Shown here: one piece after another, positions 13,249 to 21,095 of the stretch
Position numbering within the stretch: the first letter of the stretch is position 1
Layout of the letters: every line of letters begins with the position of its first letter
Virus record (IMG/VR): IMGVR_UViG_3300021961_000011
Location: 1 to 35,774 of that record
DNA: 35,774 nt
Strand: one strand, 5' to 3'
DNA from: a virus
Notes under the pieces: model-generated
Told to the model about the DNA's origin: nothing
The model's database searches: none
Seen by the model: only the letters and a program-made list of their open reading frames with translations
Program-made: the position numbers and the translations under genes

Positions 13249-15212
13249 TGGACACGCAAAGCAAATTAGTCAGCGAGAGCGACTTTGACAACTCGCCGGC
13301 TGGTCTGGCGCAGCGGTGGGGCACCGAGATTGAGGCGTCGCGTCAGGAGCTATTGAAGTTCCATCAGGACGCGAACCGGATCACGCAACGGTACCTGGAC
13401 AAGCGTGACGCCTACGGGCATGACGAGTCCAAAGTCAACCTGTTCTGGTCAACGATGAAGGTTCTTCTGTCCATGCTGTACGCGCGGCCGCCCAAGGCTG
13501 ACGTGAGCAGGACGTTCCAGGACTATGAGGATGACGTGGCGCGGGTCGCTGGGACAATGTTGCAGCGCATCCTGAACCGCGGCTTTGATGACGATGTCTC
13601 GGAGTGGGACGCGGCTGTTAGGCAGGGCATTGAGGACTGGCTGATTGTGGGACTGGGCCAGATCTGGCTGCGGTATGAGGTCGAAACTGAGCCTTACACG
13701 ATTGAGGCGGTTCTGGACCCAATGACGGGCGAGGAACTGGTGCCGGCGCAGGAGGCGGAGCGGATTACGGAAGAAGACGCCTGCTGCGACTATGTGTATT
13801 GGGAGGACTTCTACTGGTCGCCCGCACGGGTGTGGCCTGAGGTCCGGTGGGTCGCGCGCCGGGTCTTTATGACCAAGGACCAACTCGAGGCGCGGTTCGG
13901 GGAAGAAATTGCGCGGATTGTGCCGCTGGGCAACCGCAAGCAAAGTGACAGCGTCAATGACCAGACCGTCAAGCATGACCCGTGGTCCAAGGCGGAAGTC
14001 TTTGAGATCTGGTGCAAAGACCACCGCAAGGTGTACTGGTACGCCCGCGGCGCGGATGTCATTCTTGACGTTGTGGATGACCCGCTGGGGTTGGACAACT
14101 TCTTTCCGTGCCCTAAGCCCGTGGCGGCCAACGTCACAAGCTCCAACTTCATGCCCCGCGCGGACTACATCTTTGCGCAGGACCAGTTCAATGAACTAGA
14201 CGAGATCAATACCCGCATCACCTGGCTGACGCGTGCGGCCAAGGTTGTGGGCGTGTATGACAAGTCGGCCGATGGCATCCAGCGCATGTTTGCGCAGGGC
14301 GCGGAAAATCAGTTGATCCCGGTGGACAACTGGGCCTTGTTTGCCGAGCGTGGTGGCATCAAGGGCCAGGTTGACTGGGCGCCGATTGAGCAGGTCGTTA
14401 ACGCGATCAACCAATTGCGCCAGTACCGGCAAGACAAGGTGATGCAGATCTATGAGGTGCTGGGCATCTCGGACGTGATGCGCGGAAGCTCCAAGGCCAG
14501 CGAGACGGCAACGGCGCAGCAGATCAAGGCCCAGTTCGGCTCAACGCGCGTGCAACTGATGCAGTTCTATATCGCTGACTGGATCAGCCAGGCACTGCGC
14601 ATCAAGGCTGAGATTATCTGCAAGCACTGGCAGCCCGAGACGATCATCAAGCGCAGCAACATCGAGCGCACGCCAGACGCGCAATTGGCGATGCAGGCGA
14701 TTCAGTTGCTAAAAGATGAAGAGATGAGCGAGTACCGGATCAACATCGAAGCGGACTCGATGGCGGCGATGGACTGGGCAGCAGAGCGCGATGCGGCGGT
14801 GCAGTTCATGCAGGGACTCGGGGCGTTTGTGAGCCAAGTGGCACCGATGGCGCAGCAGGTGCCGGGAGCCGCACCCGTCTTGCTTTCGATGCTTCAGTGG
14901 GCGGTGAGCAAGTTCCGTGTCTCAAATCAGATTGAGTCGGTGCTGGATCAAGCGATTACGGGCTTAAAGCAGCAGGGCATTCAGCCGCCACAGCCTAACC
15001 CGATGCAGGTCGCAGCAGTGGAAGAAAAGAAAGCCGGCGCGGCTGAGCGGATGGCAAAGGCCAAGAAGACGAACCTCGAGGCCGAGGGGCAGGCGATGGA
15101 CTTGGCAGTTGCGCGGCGCATGCTGGGCATTAACCAGCCGAATCCTAGTTTGCCGCCAGCAATGCCGCAGGCGCCAATGCCGCAAGGCCCGATGGCACCA
15201 CCCGTTCAGTAA
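13245..15212 (+). CDS. Portal protein
   Basis: 655 aa, the dodecameric ring at the head vertex through which DNA enters and leaves. The sequence runs from an N-terminal helical region (WGTEIEASRQELLKFHQDANRIT), through NLFWSTMKVLLSMLYARPPKADV, to a C-terminal helical barrel rich in Gln and Ala with a Pro-rich tail. Segments such as DEINTRITWLTRAAKVVG, IYEVLGISDVMRG and SETATAQQIKAQFG are typical of podovirus-like and siphovirus portals. The start overlaps the terL stop; a second ATG follows at once. The length is within the range for large portal proteins of short-tailed phages. Confidence 0.93.
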   Translation: MMDTQSKLVSESDFDNSPAGLAQRWGTEIEASRQELLKFHQDANRITQRYLDKRDAYGHDESKVNLFWSTMKVLLSMLYARPPKADVSRTFQDYEDDVARVAGTMLQRILNRGFDDDVSEWDAAVRQGIEDWLIVGLGQIWLRYEVETEPYTIEAVLDPMTGEELVPAQEAERITEEDACCDYVYWEDFYWSPARVWPEVRWVARRVFMTKDQLEARFGEEIARIVPLGNRKQSDSVNDQTVKHDPWSKAEVFEIWCKDHRKVYWYARGADVILDVVDDPLGLDNFFPCPKPVAANVTSSNFMPRADYIFAQDQFNELDEINTRITWLTRAAKVVGVYDKSADGIQRMFAQGAENQLIPVDNWALFAERGGIKGQVDWAPIEQVVNAINQLRQYRQDKVMQIYEVLGISDVMRGSSKASETATAQQIKAQFGSTRVQLMQFYIADWISQALRIKAEIICKHWQPETIIKRSNIERTPDAQLAMQAIQLLKDEEMSEYRINIEADSMAAMDWAAERDAAVQFMQGLGAFVSQVAPMAQQVPGAAPVLLSMLQWAVSKFRVSNQIESVLDQAITGLKQQGIQPPQPNPMQVAAVEEKKAGAAERMAKAKKTNLEAEGQAMDLAVARRMLGINQPNPSLPPAMPQAPMPQGPMAPPVQ

Positions 15213-15221
15213 AGGACAGTC

Positions 15222-16601
15222 ATGGACGCGCAAGCAATTATCAATGAGTTGCGCCGCCGCGGCAGCAACATGGTGGCGTTGGATACACCGCAGGACCAGG
15301 ATCTTGCCGACATTGCGCTGGACATTGGTGCCGGGTTCTTGCCAGTTGTGGGTACGGCGCAGGCCGGCCGAGACTTCGAGCGCGCGCGTCGTGAGAGCGA
15401 CATCCTGGGCATGGGCTTGTCGGGCCTGGGCATGATCCCGGTGGTGGGCGGAGTTACGCGCGGGATCAATAAGCTGCGCAAGGGCAAAGAGACAGCCGAT
15501 GCGCTGCGCAAAAAGCCTTCCTCTGCCGGCTATGACATGGACAAGGTTGCGGAAAATTATCCAGACACCGCTCCGCCTGTTCTGGCTAAAGACAAAAAAA
15601 CGGGCAAAGAGTTTTTGCAAAAGCAGAACTCTGAAGAAGCGCAGGCCGTAGAGAAGGCGCGCAAGGCCGCGCAAAAAGATATTGATGCCGGCAACTACAC
15701 GCCTTTTTTTAAGGTCGAGGATCGGTACTACGCCGACGCGTCTAAGTACCCGCTGGAAGGTCGGACGGTCACCGACGCGCTGCCAAAAAAACAGGCCACC
15801 ATTGATAAGTACGTCACCGAGTTTGATACGCCAGAGGCGCGCGCGCGGCTGACGCAGGCGTTTAGGGAGGGGAGCAAAGATCCTCTTGCGAAAGACTGGT
15901 ACGCGATGGGGCAGCTTGAGGCGCAGTTTGTCAAAGAGTTTGGCGAGAAGAAAGGCCGCGAGATGTTTAAGGAGCGGTTTGCTGATGCAATGGCCGCGAC
16001 TACTGGCGGCGCTGACCCGACCGCGAATCTGCTGATGTCCGCATACGGAAACTTTTTGCGGCAAAAGGGCGTTGCGCAGCCGGCCGCGGCGTATGAGTTT
16101 CCGTATCCGATTGGTGGCCGCTTCGCGTCCGGCAACATGGCGATGTACGACAAGGTCATCAACAAAGGCGCCGGCTTAGAGGCAACAAAGACACCAAAAC
16201 GGTTTGATTTTTCTGGGAACTTCTTGGGCCACCGCGATCTTGCAACGATTGATGAGCAGATGAGCGGCGGATTCAAGCCAGGTTTGCTGGTTCCGCCTGG
16301 GGATTCATACGGCGTGTTTGAAAAGGTCATTCACGACTTGGCTAAAGCCGAGGGCGTGATGCCGGCGAACTTTCAAGACGTGACGTGGAAGGGACTAAAA
16401 GGCGTGCCTGGCAAGCCGATGATTCAGCACGTCAATGAGGCCATCGAACGCACTGCTCGAGTGACCGGCAAGAAACCAGAAGATGTTGTGCGCGACAGCC
16501 TGGTGCGCGGTACGCATCCGCTTTACGGGATTGGCGCTGCTGGGATTGGAACCGCGGCCCTTGTTTCTGCGCTCCGCGGTCAAGAGGAAGAGCAGTTTTG
16601 A
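15222..16601 (+). CDS. Unknown virion-module protein (459 aa)
   Basis: 459 aa. Residues 30-90 are Gly-rich and hydrophobic (GAGFLPVVGTAQAG, GLSGLGMIPVVGG), and the C-terminus has another small hydrophobic segment (GIGAAGIGTAALV) before an acidic tail. The middle carries a conserved-looking stretch: DWYAMGQLEAQF, then MAATTGGADPTANLLMSAYGN, then GRFASGNMAMYDK and RFDFSGNFLGHRDLATIDEQM. AAAGGA precedes the start. It sits between portal and scaffold, where many phages encode a minor capsid protein or injected effector. No toxin or enzyme motif is certain. Its 3' end is overlapped by a gene on the opposite strand. Confidence 0.75.
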   Translation: MDAQAIINELRRRGSNMVALDTPQDQDLADIALDIGAGFLPVVGTAQAGRDFERARRESDILGMGLSGLGMIPVVGGVTRGINKLRKGKETADALRKKPSSAGYDMDKVAENYPDTAPPVLAKDKKTGKEFLQKQNSEEAQAVEKARKAAQKDIDAGNYTPFFKVEDRYYADASKYPLEGRTVTDALPKKQATIDKYVTEFDTPEARARLTQAFREGSKDPLAKDWYAMGQLEAQFVKEFGEKKGREMFKERFADAMAATTGGADPTANLLMSAYGNFLRQKGVAQPAAAYEFPYPIGGRFASGNMAMYDKVINKGAGLEATKTPKRFDFSGNFLGHRDLATIDEQMSGGFKPGLLVPPGDSYGVFEKVIHDLAKAEGVMPANFQDVTWKGLKGVPGKPMIQHVNEAIERTARVTGKKPEDVVRDSLVRGTHPLYGIGAAGIGTAALVSALRGQEEEQF

Positions 16602-16783
16602 TCGTCAAGCTCAATCTTGAGTTGCTTGACCGCGTCAAGTGTTTTGACGCCGAGCTTGCTTTCTAAGTGAGGGTACATGTCGCCAGTGTCAATAATTAAA
16701 GACGCGGCTTCAAGCATGGCGGACCAGATTTTGCGCGGTACGCGTACTACTCGGTCGCCAACAACCACAATCACTTTGTCCAT
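16580..16783 (-). CDS. Antisense 67-aa gene inside the head module (moron-like)
   Basis: It runs against the late operon. The start at 16783 has AGGGGAG five bases upstream, one of the best ribosome sites in the window, and the protein is ordinary in composition: strand MDKVIVVVGDRVVRVP, helix WSAMLEAASLIID, then a helical C-terminus. It overlaps the 459-aa gene by 22 bases at the 3' end, and its start is 33 bases from the rightward gene at 16817. A TATTCT sequence about 20 bases upstream of the start is a possible -10 box, but without a clear -35. Function unknown; the orientation suggests separate expression. Confidence 0.62.
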   Translation of the reverse strand: MDKVIVVVGDRVVRVPRKIWSAMLEAASLIIDTGDMYPHLESKLGVKTLDAVKQLKIELDDQNCSSS

Positions 16784-16816
16784 GTCACTCCCCTTTAATG
16801 TTGAGAATAGCACAAC

Positions 16817-17134
16817 ATGACCCGCCGCCGCTACGTCCAGATCAAGGGTGAGTTAGTCGAGATCACTGACGACTATCAGCCCCAAAGACACAACGACTCG
16901 GGCGCCTTGTGGGGCGACCGTAGCTATGACGGTCTGCGGGCGACAGACGGCACCGACATCAGTACGCGCGTCAAGCACCGCGAGTACATGAAGCTGAACA
17001 ACCTGACGACCGTGGACGATTACAAAGAGACATGGTCAAAGGCCCAAGAGGCGCGTGACCGCTACCGTCAGAGTGGTGGCACGTTTAGCCGGCGCGACAT
17101 CGAGCGCGCGATTTCACAACTACAAAGGCGATAA
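16817..17134 (+). CDS. Conserved small protein between portal and scaffold
   Basis: 105 aa. It contains a pattern I know from many short-tailed phages: YVQIKGELVEITDDYQP at the start, then SYDGLRATDGTDISTR and KHREYMKLNNLTTVDDYK, ending in a helical RDIERAISQLQRR. It probably assists head assembly, but its role has not been clearly set. Only GAGAA lies upstream as ribosome site. Its stop is two bases before the scaffold start. Confidence 0.8.
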   Translation: MTRRRYVQIKGELVEITDDYQPQRHNDSGALWGDRSYDGLRATDGTDISTRVKHREYMKLNNLTTVDDYKETWSKAQEARDRYRQSGGTFSRRDIERAISQLQRR

Positions 17135-17136
17135 GC

Positions 17137-18258
17137 ATGAGTGAACCCACGACACTGCGCGATGAGATTGAGGCGGCACTAGACGCGCCTGAACCGCAAG
17201 CGGCACCCGAGCCAGTTAGCGCACCGGAGCCAGTTGCCGAGGCGGCACCGGCACCCGAGCCAACAGAAGCCGAGAGTGCGCCAGCCGAGGCGCGGCAGGA
17301 TCTGAACAGCCTAGCTGAAGAAGAAAAGCCGGAATCTGGCCCGCAGCGCGATGAGCAGGGCAGATTTAAGCCAAAAGAGAAAGAAGAGGGCATTCAGCCT
17401 GGCCCGAAAGCTGGCCCAAAGCAACAAGGCGAGAAAGCGCCGGCATCATGGCGTCCCGATGTGCGCGAGCACTGGGCGCAATTGCCTGAGCCTGTTAGGG
17501 CAGAGGTGCAACGCCTCGAGGTCGAACGTAATCGGGTCTTGCAGGAGTCTGCCGAGGCTCGCAAGGGCTACGACGCAGTCATGAAGACGATTGCCCCGTA
17601 TGAAGGCTTTATTCGGGCTGAAAACAGCAACGCCTTGCAAGCAATAGACAACCTGATGAGCACCGCCGCGCGGTTGCGTACTGGCACCGCGCCAGAGCTT
17701 GCGCAACTGGTGTCAGGGATCATCAATCAGTTCGGGGTTGGTCGGTTTGGCAAGGGCTTTATTGAGATGCTGGACAGCGCCTTGGTTGGCCAGGTGCCGG
17801 CATTGGACCCGCAGCAGGCCGCGCTTGATCAGGTGCTCAATCAGCGCCTGGCGCCAATGCAGCAGATGTTCAACCAGTTCCAGCAGGCCCAACAAGCTCA
17901 AGAGCAACGGGTCACGCAGCAGGCTCAGAACGAGGTCAATACGTTCCTTGAGCGTGCCGAGTTCGGCAATGATGTACGCGAAGAGATGGCCGACATTATT
18001 GAGTCTGCCAGCCGCCGCGGGCAGAACATTTCCTTACTAGACGCTTACAAAAAGGCGTGCATGTTGAACGATAACGTGCGCACGGTAATTTCTCAGCGGG
18101 CCAAAAACCAAGGCGCGCAACAGCAGACGCAGGCTGCGCAGCGGGCGAGATCGGCGGCAGTCAGTGTGTCAGGCGGCGCGCCAGTTGGCGGTCTGAAGCA
18201 AGACCCGACGAATGTCCGTGCAGCAATTGAAGCGGCAATTGTCCAAACCGCAAGATAA
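17137..18258 (+). CDS. Scaffolding protein
   Basis: 373 aa. The N-terminal 100 residues are disordered and rich in Pro, Ala and Glu; the middle is helical (PVRAEVQRLEVERNRVLQES); residues around 235-270 are Gln-rich coiled coil (MQQMFNQFQQAQQAQEQ); the tail is basic and Ala-rich. This low-complexity, helical, acidic-to-basic layout directly before the major capsid gene is typical for capsid scaffolds, which are removed after prohead assembly. AAAGG precedes the ATG. The last codons overlap the region of the capsid promoter. Confidence 0.85.
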   Translation: MSEPTTLRDEIEAALDAPEPQAAPEPVSAPEPVAEAAPAPEPTEAESAPAEARQDLNSLAEEEKPESGPQRDEQGRFKPKEKEEGIQPGPKAGPKQQGEKAPASWRPDVREHWAQLPEPVRAEVQRLEVERNRVLQESAEARKGYDAVMKTIAPYEGFIRAENSNALQAIDNLMSTAARLRTGTAPELAQLVSGIINQFGVGRFGKGFIEMLDSALVGQVPALDPQQAALDQVLNQRLAPMQQMFNQFQQAQQAQEQRVTQQAQNEVNTFLERAEFGNDVREEMADIIESASRRGQNISLLDAYKKACMLNDNVRTVISQRAKNQGAQQQTQAAQRARSAAVSVSGGAPVGGLKQDPTNVRAAIEAAIVQTAR

Positions 18259-18270
18259 TGTGGTTATAAT
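18239..18270 (+). promoter_or_regulatory. Promoter for the major capsid gene
   Basis: A perfect TATAAT -10 box is at 18265-18270, just after the scaffold stop. Upstream, TTGTCC (18239-18244) resembles a -35 box, though the 20-base spacing is long; another sigma factor or an activator could be used. Transcription would begin near 18277 and enter the structured leader. Confidence 0.55.
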
Positions 18271-18276
18271 GACACT

Positions 18277-18451
18277 ACTGGCGGAGAAATCCGCTTGTGG
18301 TGTGCCGTAGCACCAGCAGCCACCGAAAGCTCGCAGGAGACGCCGCAAGGGCGTCCCACCTACGACAATACCGGACTGAATAGGTTCGCGTAGGCGCATC
18401 TGAATAGGTGGGCGCAAGCCCTTTGCCAAACTCAGATGAGGGTTTTCAATC
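18277..18451 (+). ncRNA. Structured 5' leader RNA of the major capsid gene
   Basis: This 175-base untranslated stretch can fold into at least five compatible stems: GCGGA/TCCGC with a GAAA loop (18281-18294); TGGTG/CACCA (18298-18315); GACGCC/GGCGTC with a GCAAG loop (18339-18355); CCTACG (18359-18364) with CGTAGG (18389-18394), enclosing CGGAC/GTTCG (18372-18388); and GGGC/GCCC with a GCAA loop (18410-18421). A competing 8-bp pairing, CCCACCTA (18355-18362) with TAGGTGGG (18405-18412), would break the last stem. CTGAATAGG is repeated at 18376-18384 and 18400-18408. The capsid ribosome site GAGGG follows. I do not recognise a known RNA family. Pairing was worked out by eye. Confidence 0.55.
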
Positions 18452-19426
18452 ATGGCATTTCCGAATGTATCGGACATCGTCGCAACGACGATCCAGAATC
18501 GTTCGCGGCAAATCGCGGACAACGTCACCAAAAACAACGCCATCTTGGCGAAACTCAACCAGCGCGGTAACGTCCGCACCATTTCCGGTGGTAATACCAT
18601 CCTAGAAGAGCTTTCGTTTGCTGAGAACGCAAACGGCGGCTTCTACAGTGGCTATGACCTGCTGCCGGTCGCTGCACAGGACGTCATCTCGGCTGCTGAG
18701 TATCAGATCAAGCAGTACGCAGTCCCGGTCGTTATGAGCGGCCTCGAGATGCTCCAGAACAGCGGCAAAGAGCAGTTCATTGACTTGCTTGAGGCGCGTC
18801 TGAATGTTGCCGAATCGACGATGGCAAACAACCTGTCGTCCTCGATTTACAGCGACGGTACTGGTTCTGGCGGCAAAGAAGTCACGGGTCTGAACGCAGC
18901 CGTTCCGGCTGATCCGACCACTGGCACCTATGGCGGCATTGATCGTGCGACTTGGGCCTTCTGGCGCTCCAAGCTGTACGACTTCAGCACCGCCACTGGC
19001 GGCAATGCAAGTGCAGCCAACATCCAGGCTGGCATGAACAACCTGTGGGCGCAGACCACCCGTGGTTCTGACCGTGTCGATCTGATCGTCATGGACACGA
19101 ACTACTGGAGCCTGTACTTGGCCTCGCTCCAGGCTCAGCAGCGTTTCACCAGCCCCGACACCGGCAACCTCGGCTTCCCGTCCATTAAGTTCATGGACGC
19201 TGACGTGGTTCTGGATGGCGGCATTGGTGGCTATTGCCCGGCGAACACCGGCTTCTTCCTGAACACCAAGTACCTGAAATGGCGCCCGCACAAGGACCGC
19301 AACATGGTCCCGCTGTCGCCAAATCGTCGGTACGCGATCAACCAGGATGCGGAAGTTCAAATCCTGGCTTGGGCGGGCAATCTTTGCGCGTCCGGTGCTC
19401 AGTTCCAAGGCCGCATGCAGAACTGA
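18452..19426 (+). CDS. Major capsid protein
   Basis: 324 aa, beginning FPNVSDIVATTIQNRSRQIADNVT, then a conserved N-terminal helix-strand region, VMSGLEMLQNSGKEQFIDLL, and LIVMDTNYWSLYLASLQAQQRF. The C-terminus SIKFMDADVVLDGGIGG and FLNTKYLKWRPHKDRN are typical for an HK97-fold capsid protein of short-tailed phages. It follows the scaffold and has its own promoter, structured leader and terminator, consistent with the high amount needed for a capsid shell of several hundred copies. GAGGG lies about ten bases before the ATG. Confidence 0.92.
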   Translation: MAFPNVSDIVATTIQNRSRQIADNVTKNNAILAKLNQRGNVRTISGGNTILEELSFAENANGGFYSGYDLLPVAAQDVISAAEYQIKQYAVPVVMSGLEMLQNSGKEQFIDLLEARLNVAESTMANNLSSSIYSDGTGSGGKEVTGLNAAVPADPTTGTYGGIDRATWAFWRSKLYDFSTATGGNASAANIQAGMNNLWAQTTRGSDRVDLIVMDTNYWSLYLASLQAQQRFTSPDTGNLGFPSIKFMDADVVLDGGIGGYCPANTGFFLNTKYLKWRPHKDRNMVPLSPNRRYAINQDAEVQILAWAGNLCASGAQFQGRMQN

Positions 19427-19455
19427 TTTTGGTGGACCGTCGTGGGTCAGCCTTT

Positions 19456-19492
19456 CCCGAGGGTTGGGCTGGCCCACTCCCTCGGGTTTTTT
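19456..19492 (+). terminator. Strong intrinsic terminator after the major capsid gene
   Basis: CCCGAGGG (19456-19463) pairs perfectly with CCCTCGGG (19479-19486), with an inner GGGC/GCCC helix in the loop, and six T follow at 19487-19492. It lies 30 bases after the capsid stop. Partial read-through would be needed for the downstream tail genes unless they have another promoter. Confidence 0.9.
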
Positions 19493-19506
19493 GAAGGAGT
19501 TTGAAC

Positions 19507-19704
19507 ATGGCAATCACTTACGGTGCAGCGGTTAGCGCGAGCGCGCCCGCGATTGTTGACACCGCAGCAAGTCAGGCAACTGGCGCAGTCTGCGAGGGTA
19601 TCGGCCTTACCGGCGCGGATGGCGCAAGCATTAGCGGCAGTCGTATCGGCGGCTCACCAGGCGCAGACCTGTTAGTCGAGTACGGCGACGGCGTCGGCGT
19701 TTAA
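19507..19704 (+). CDS. Small Ala/Gly-rich structural protein (possible head decoration)
   Basis: 65 aa from the ATG at 19507, which has AAGGAG eight bases upstream. Composition is Ala, Gly and Ser-rich with a beta pattern (TYGAAVSASAPAIVDTAAS, then GIGLTGADGASISGS). It sits just after the capsid terminator. Small proteins here are often head decoration or fibre components, but no family is recognised and a regulatory peptide cannot be excluded. Confidence 0.68.
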   Translation: MAITYGAAVSASAPAIVDTAASQATGAVCEGIGLTGADGASISGSRIGGSPGADLLVEYGDGVGV

Positions 19705-19723
19705 TCAATAAAAGGATAATTCC

Positions 19724-20329
19724 ATGCAACCCACGACACCCACTGTATTCCCTGAAATCCCCGTACCGCGCCCGGATGAGTCGCGGTATGCGTATGACAA
19801 TCGGCTTTACGTTGAGTTCTATCGCAAGCCGATGCAGCACGATGCCAAGTCTCGAGAGGCCGGCCGCGCGATCTATGACGAGGTGGACTACATCCGCATC
19901 CATACGCCGGGCGACAAGTCCAGCGTGATTGAGCGTCCTGTCACCGCGATGGATGCAGAGCGGTTCGCTGAACGCTACAACAAGTGGAAGGCTGGTCAGG
20001 AAGAGGCGGTTAGCGGCACGCCGTTGACGGCAATGCCTGGCATGACGCCTGGCAAGGTTGAAGAGTATCGGTTTTTCAAGATCACCACTATTGAGCAACT
20101 GGCCGAGGCGGCAGATAACCTGGGGCAGAAGTTCATGGGCTTCCAAGGTGACAAGGCGCGTGCCAAGGCGTTCATGGAAGTGGCGGCAAACAATGCGCCG
20201 ATTGAGAAAATGAACGCTGCACTGCAAGAGCGTGATGCAACGATTGAGCAATTGACTAGTCGGATCGACGCGATGCAAGTGCAACTCGGCAAGATGGGCA
20301 AGAAAGCAGCGACGGCAGACGCTGACTGA
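19724..20329 (+). CDS. Putative head-associated structural protein
   Basis: 201 aa. It begins with a Pro-rich segment (FPEIPVPRPDESRYAYDNRLYVEFY), continues with a DEVDYIRIHTPGDKSS stretch typical of a phage family next to the capsid gene, and ends in a coiled coil (MNAALQERDATIEQLTSRIDAM) and a basic tail. AAAGGA precedes the ATG. Location between capsid and adaptor suggests a role in head completion or virion structure. Function is inferred from position only. Confidence 0.72.
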   Translation: MQPTTPTVFPEIPVPRPDESRYAYDNRLYVEFYRKPMQHDAKSREAGRAIYDEVDYIRIHTPGDKSSVIERPVTAMDAERFAERYNKWKAGQEEAVSGTPLTAMPGMTPGKVEEYRFFKITTIEQLAEAADNLGQKFMGFQGDKARAKAFMEVAANNAPIEKMNAALQERDATIEQLTSRIDAMQVQLGKMGKKAATADAD

Positions 20330-20343
20330 TTGGAGTTGCGGGA

Positions 20344-21093
20344 ATGGCCTTTCAGATTGTCAACGAGTCCACGCTATCGGCCATCGTTCAAAACGTGGCC
20401 TCGATGGTGGCCTTCCCCGTACCGTCCGATCCCGCCGGTTCTGAAGACCCTGCCGTTCAGCAGATGGTGCAAGCGGCCAACATGGCCGGCATCGAACTGC
20501 TGTCGATGTATGACTGGCAGGAACTGATCAAGAACTACCAGGTCGCAATTCAGGCTGACACAAGCGGTCAGCTTGAAAAAGGCTACGCGCTGCCGGAAGA
20601 CTTCTTCGACTGGATTGATCAGACCAACTGGAATGCGACGACGCAGTTCCCGTCACTGGGTCCGGTATCGCCGCAGATGTGGCAGCAACTGCTGATCCGC
20701 ACGACGCTGCCGACGCTGTCGTTTTACTGGCAGGTACGCGATAACCTGTTGTACGTCTTGGCGCCCCCTGATGCGCCGCAGACGATGAACTTTTTTTATC
20801 TGTCGCAGGCGTGGGTCAAGGATCAGGATGACCCGACGCTGTACAAGAACCGCATCACCAAGAACGGCGACATCGCGTTGCTGGATGCCACGCTGATCAC
20901 GCTGTATACCCGCGTGAAGTGGCTGGAGATGAAGGGTCTTGATAGCGCGGCTGCGATGCGCGACTTCCAGATCGCGTTCGACAATCGCAAGGGCGCTGAG
21001 AAGGGCGCTCCGGTGCTGTCGATGGTGCGGGACTTCCGCTTCCCGTACATCCAGCCGCTGGTGTCCACACCTGACACCGGGTATGGAGCCTGA
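20344..21093 (+). CDS. Head-tail adaptor/connector protein
   Basis: 249 aa, helical with several Trp/Tyr-rich turns (LLSMYDWQELIKNYQVAIQA, YALPEDFFDWIDQTNWNATTQ, YLSQAWVKDQDDPTLYKNRI). The pattern matches short-tailed phage adaptor proteins that bind below the portal, comparable to T7 gp11 or P22 gp4 by position and size. It is followed after two bases by the tail hub gene. Assignment is from pattern and gene order. Confidence 0.78.
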   Translation: MAFQIVNESTLSAIVQNVASMVAFPVPSDPAGSEDPAVQQMVQAANMAGIELLSMYDWQELIKNYQVAIQADTSGQLEKGYALPEDFFDWIDQTNWNATTQFPSLGPVSPQMWQQLLIRTTLPTLSFYWQVRDNLLYVLAPPDAPQTMNFFYLSQAWVKDQDDPTLYKNRITKNGDIALLDATLITLYTRVKWLEMKGLDSAAAMRDFQIAFDNRKGAEKGAPVLSMVRDFRFPYIQPLVSTPDTGYGA

Positions 21094-21095
21094 CC

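Noticed and set aside
14964-16064. Long antisense ORF (366 codons, minus strand) across the portal and 459-aa genes
   Set aside because: It crosses a gene boundary on the other strand, is very rich in Arg and Leu with no domain pattern, and lacks a ribosome site; it is a shadow of high-GC coding DNA.
18265-18451. Capsid leader as a hammerhead ribozyme or group I intron remnant
   Set aside because: CTGAATA resembles but does not match the CTGATGA core, and no intron P7/P3 core pattern could be drawn.
18602-19513. 303-codon minus-strand ORF over the major capsid gene
   Set aside because: It mirrors the capsid gene, has low-complexity composition and runs through the terminator.
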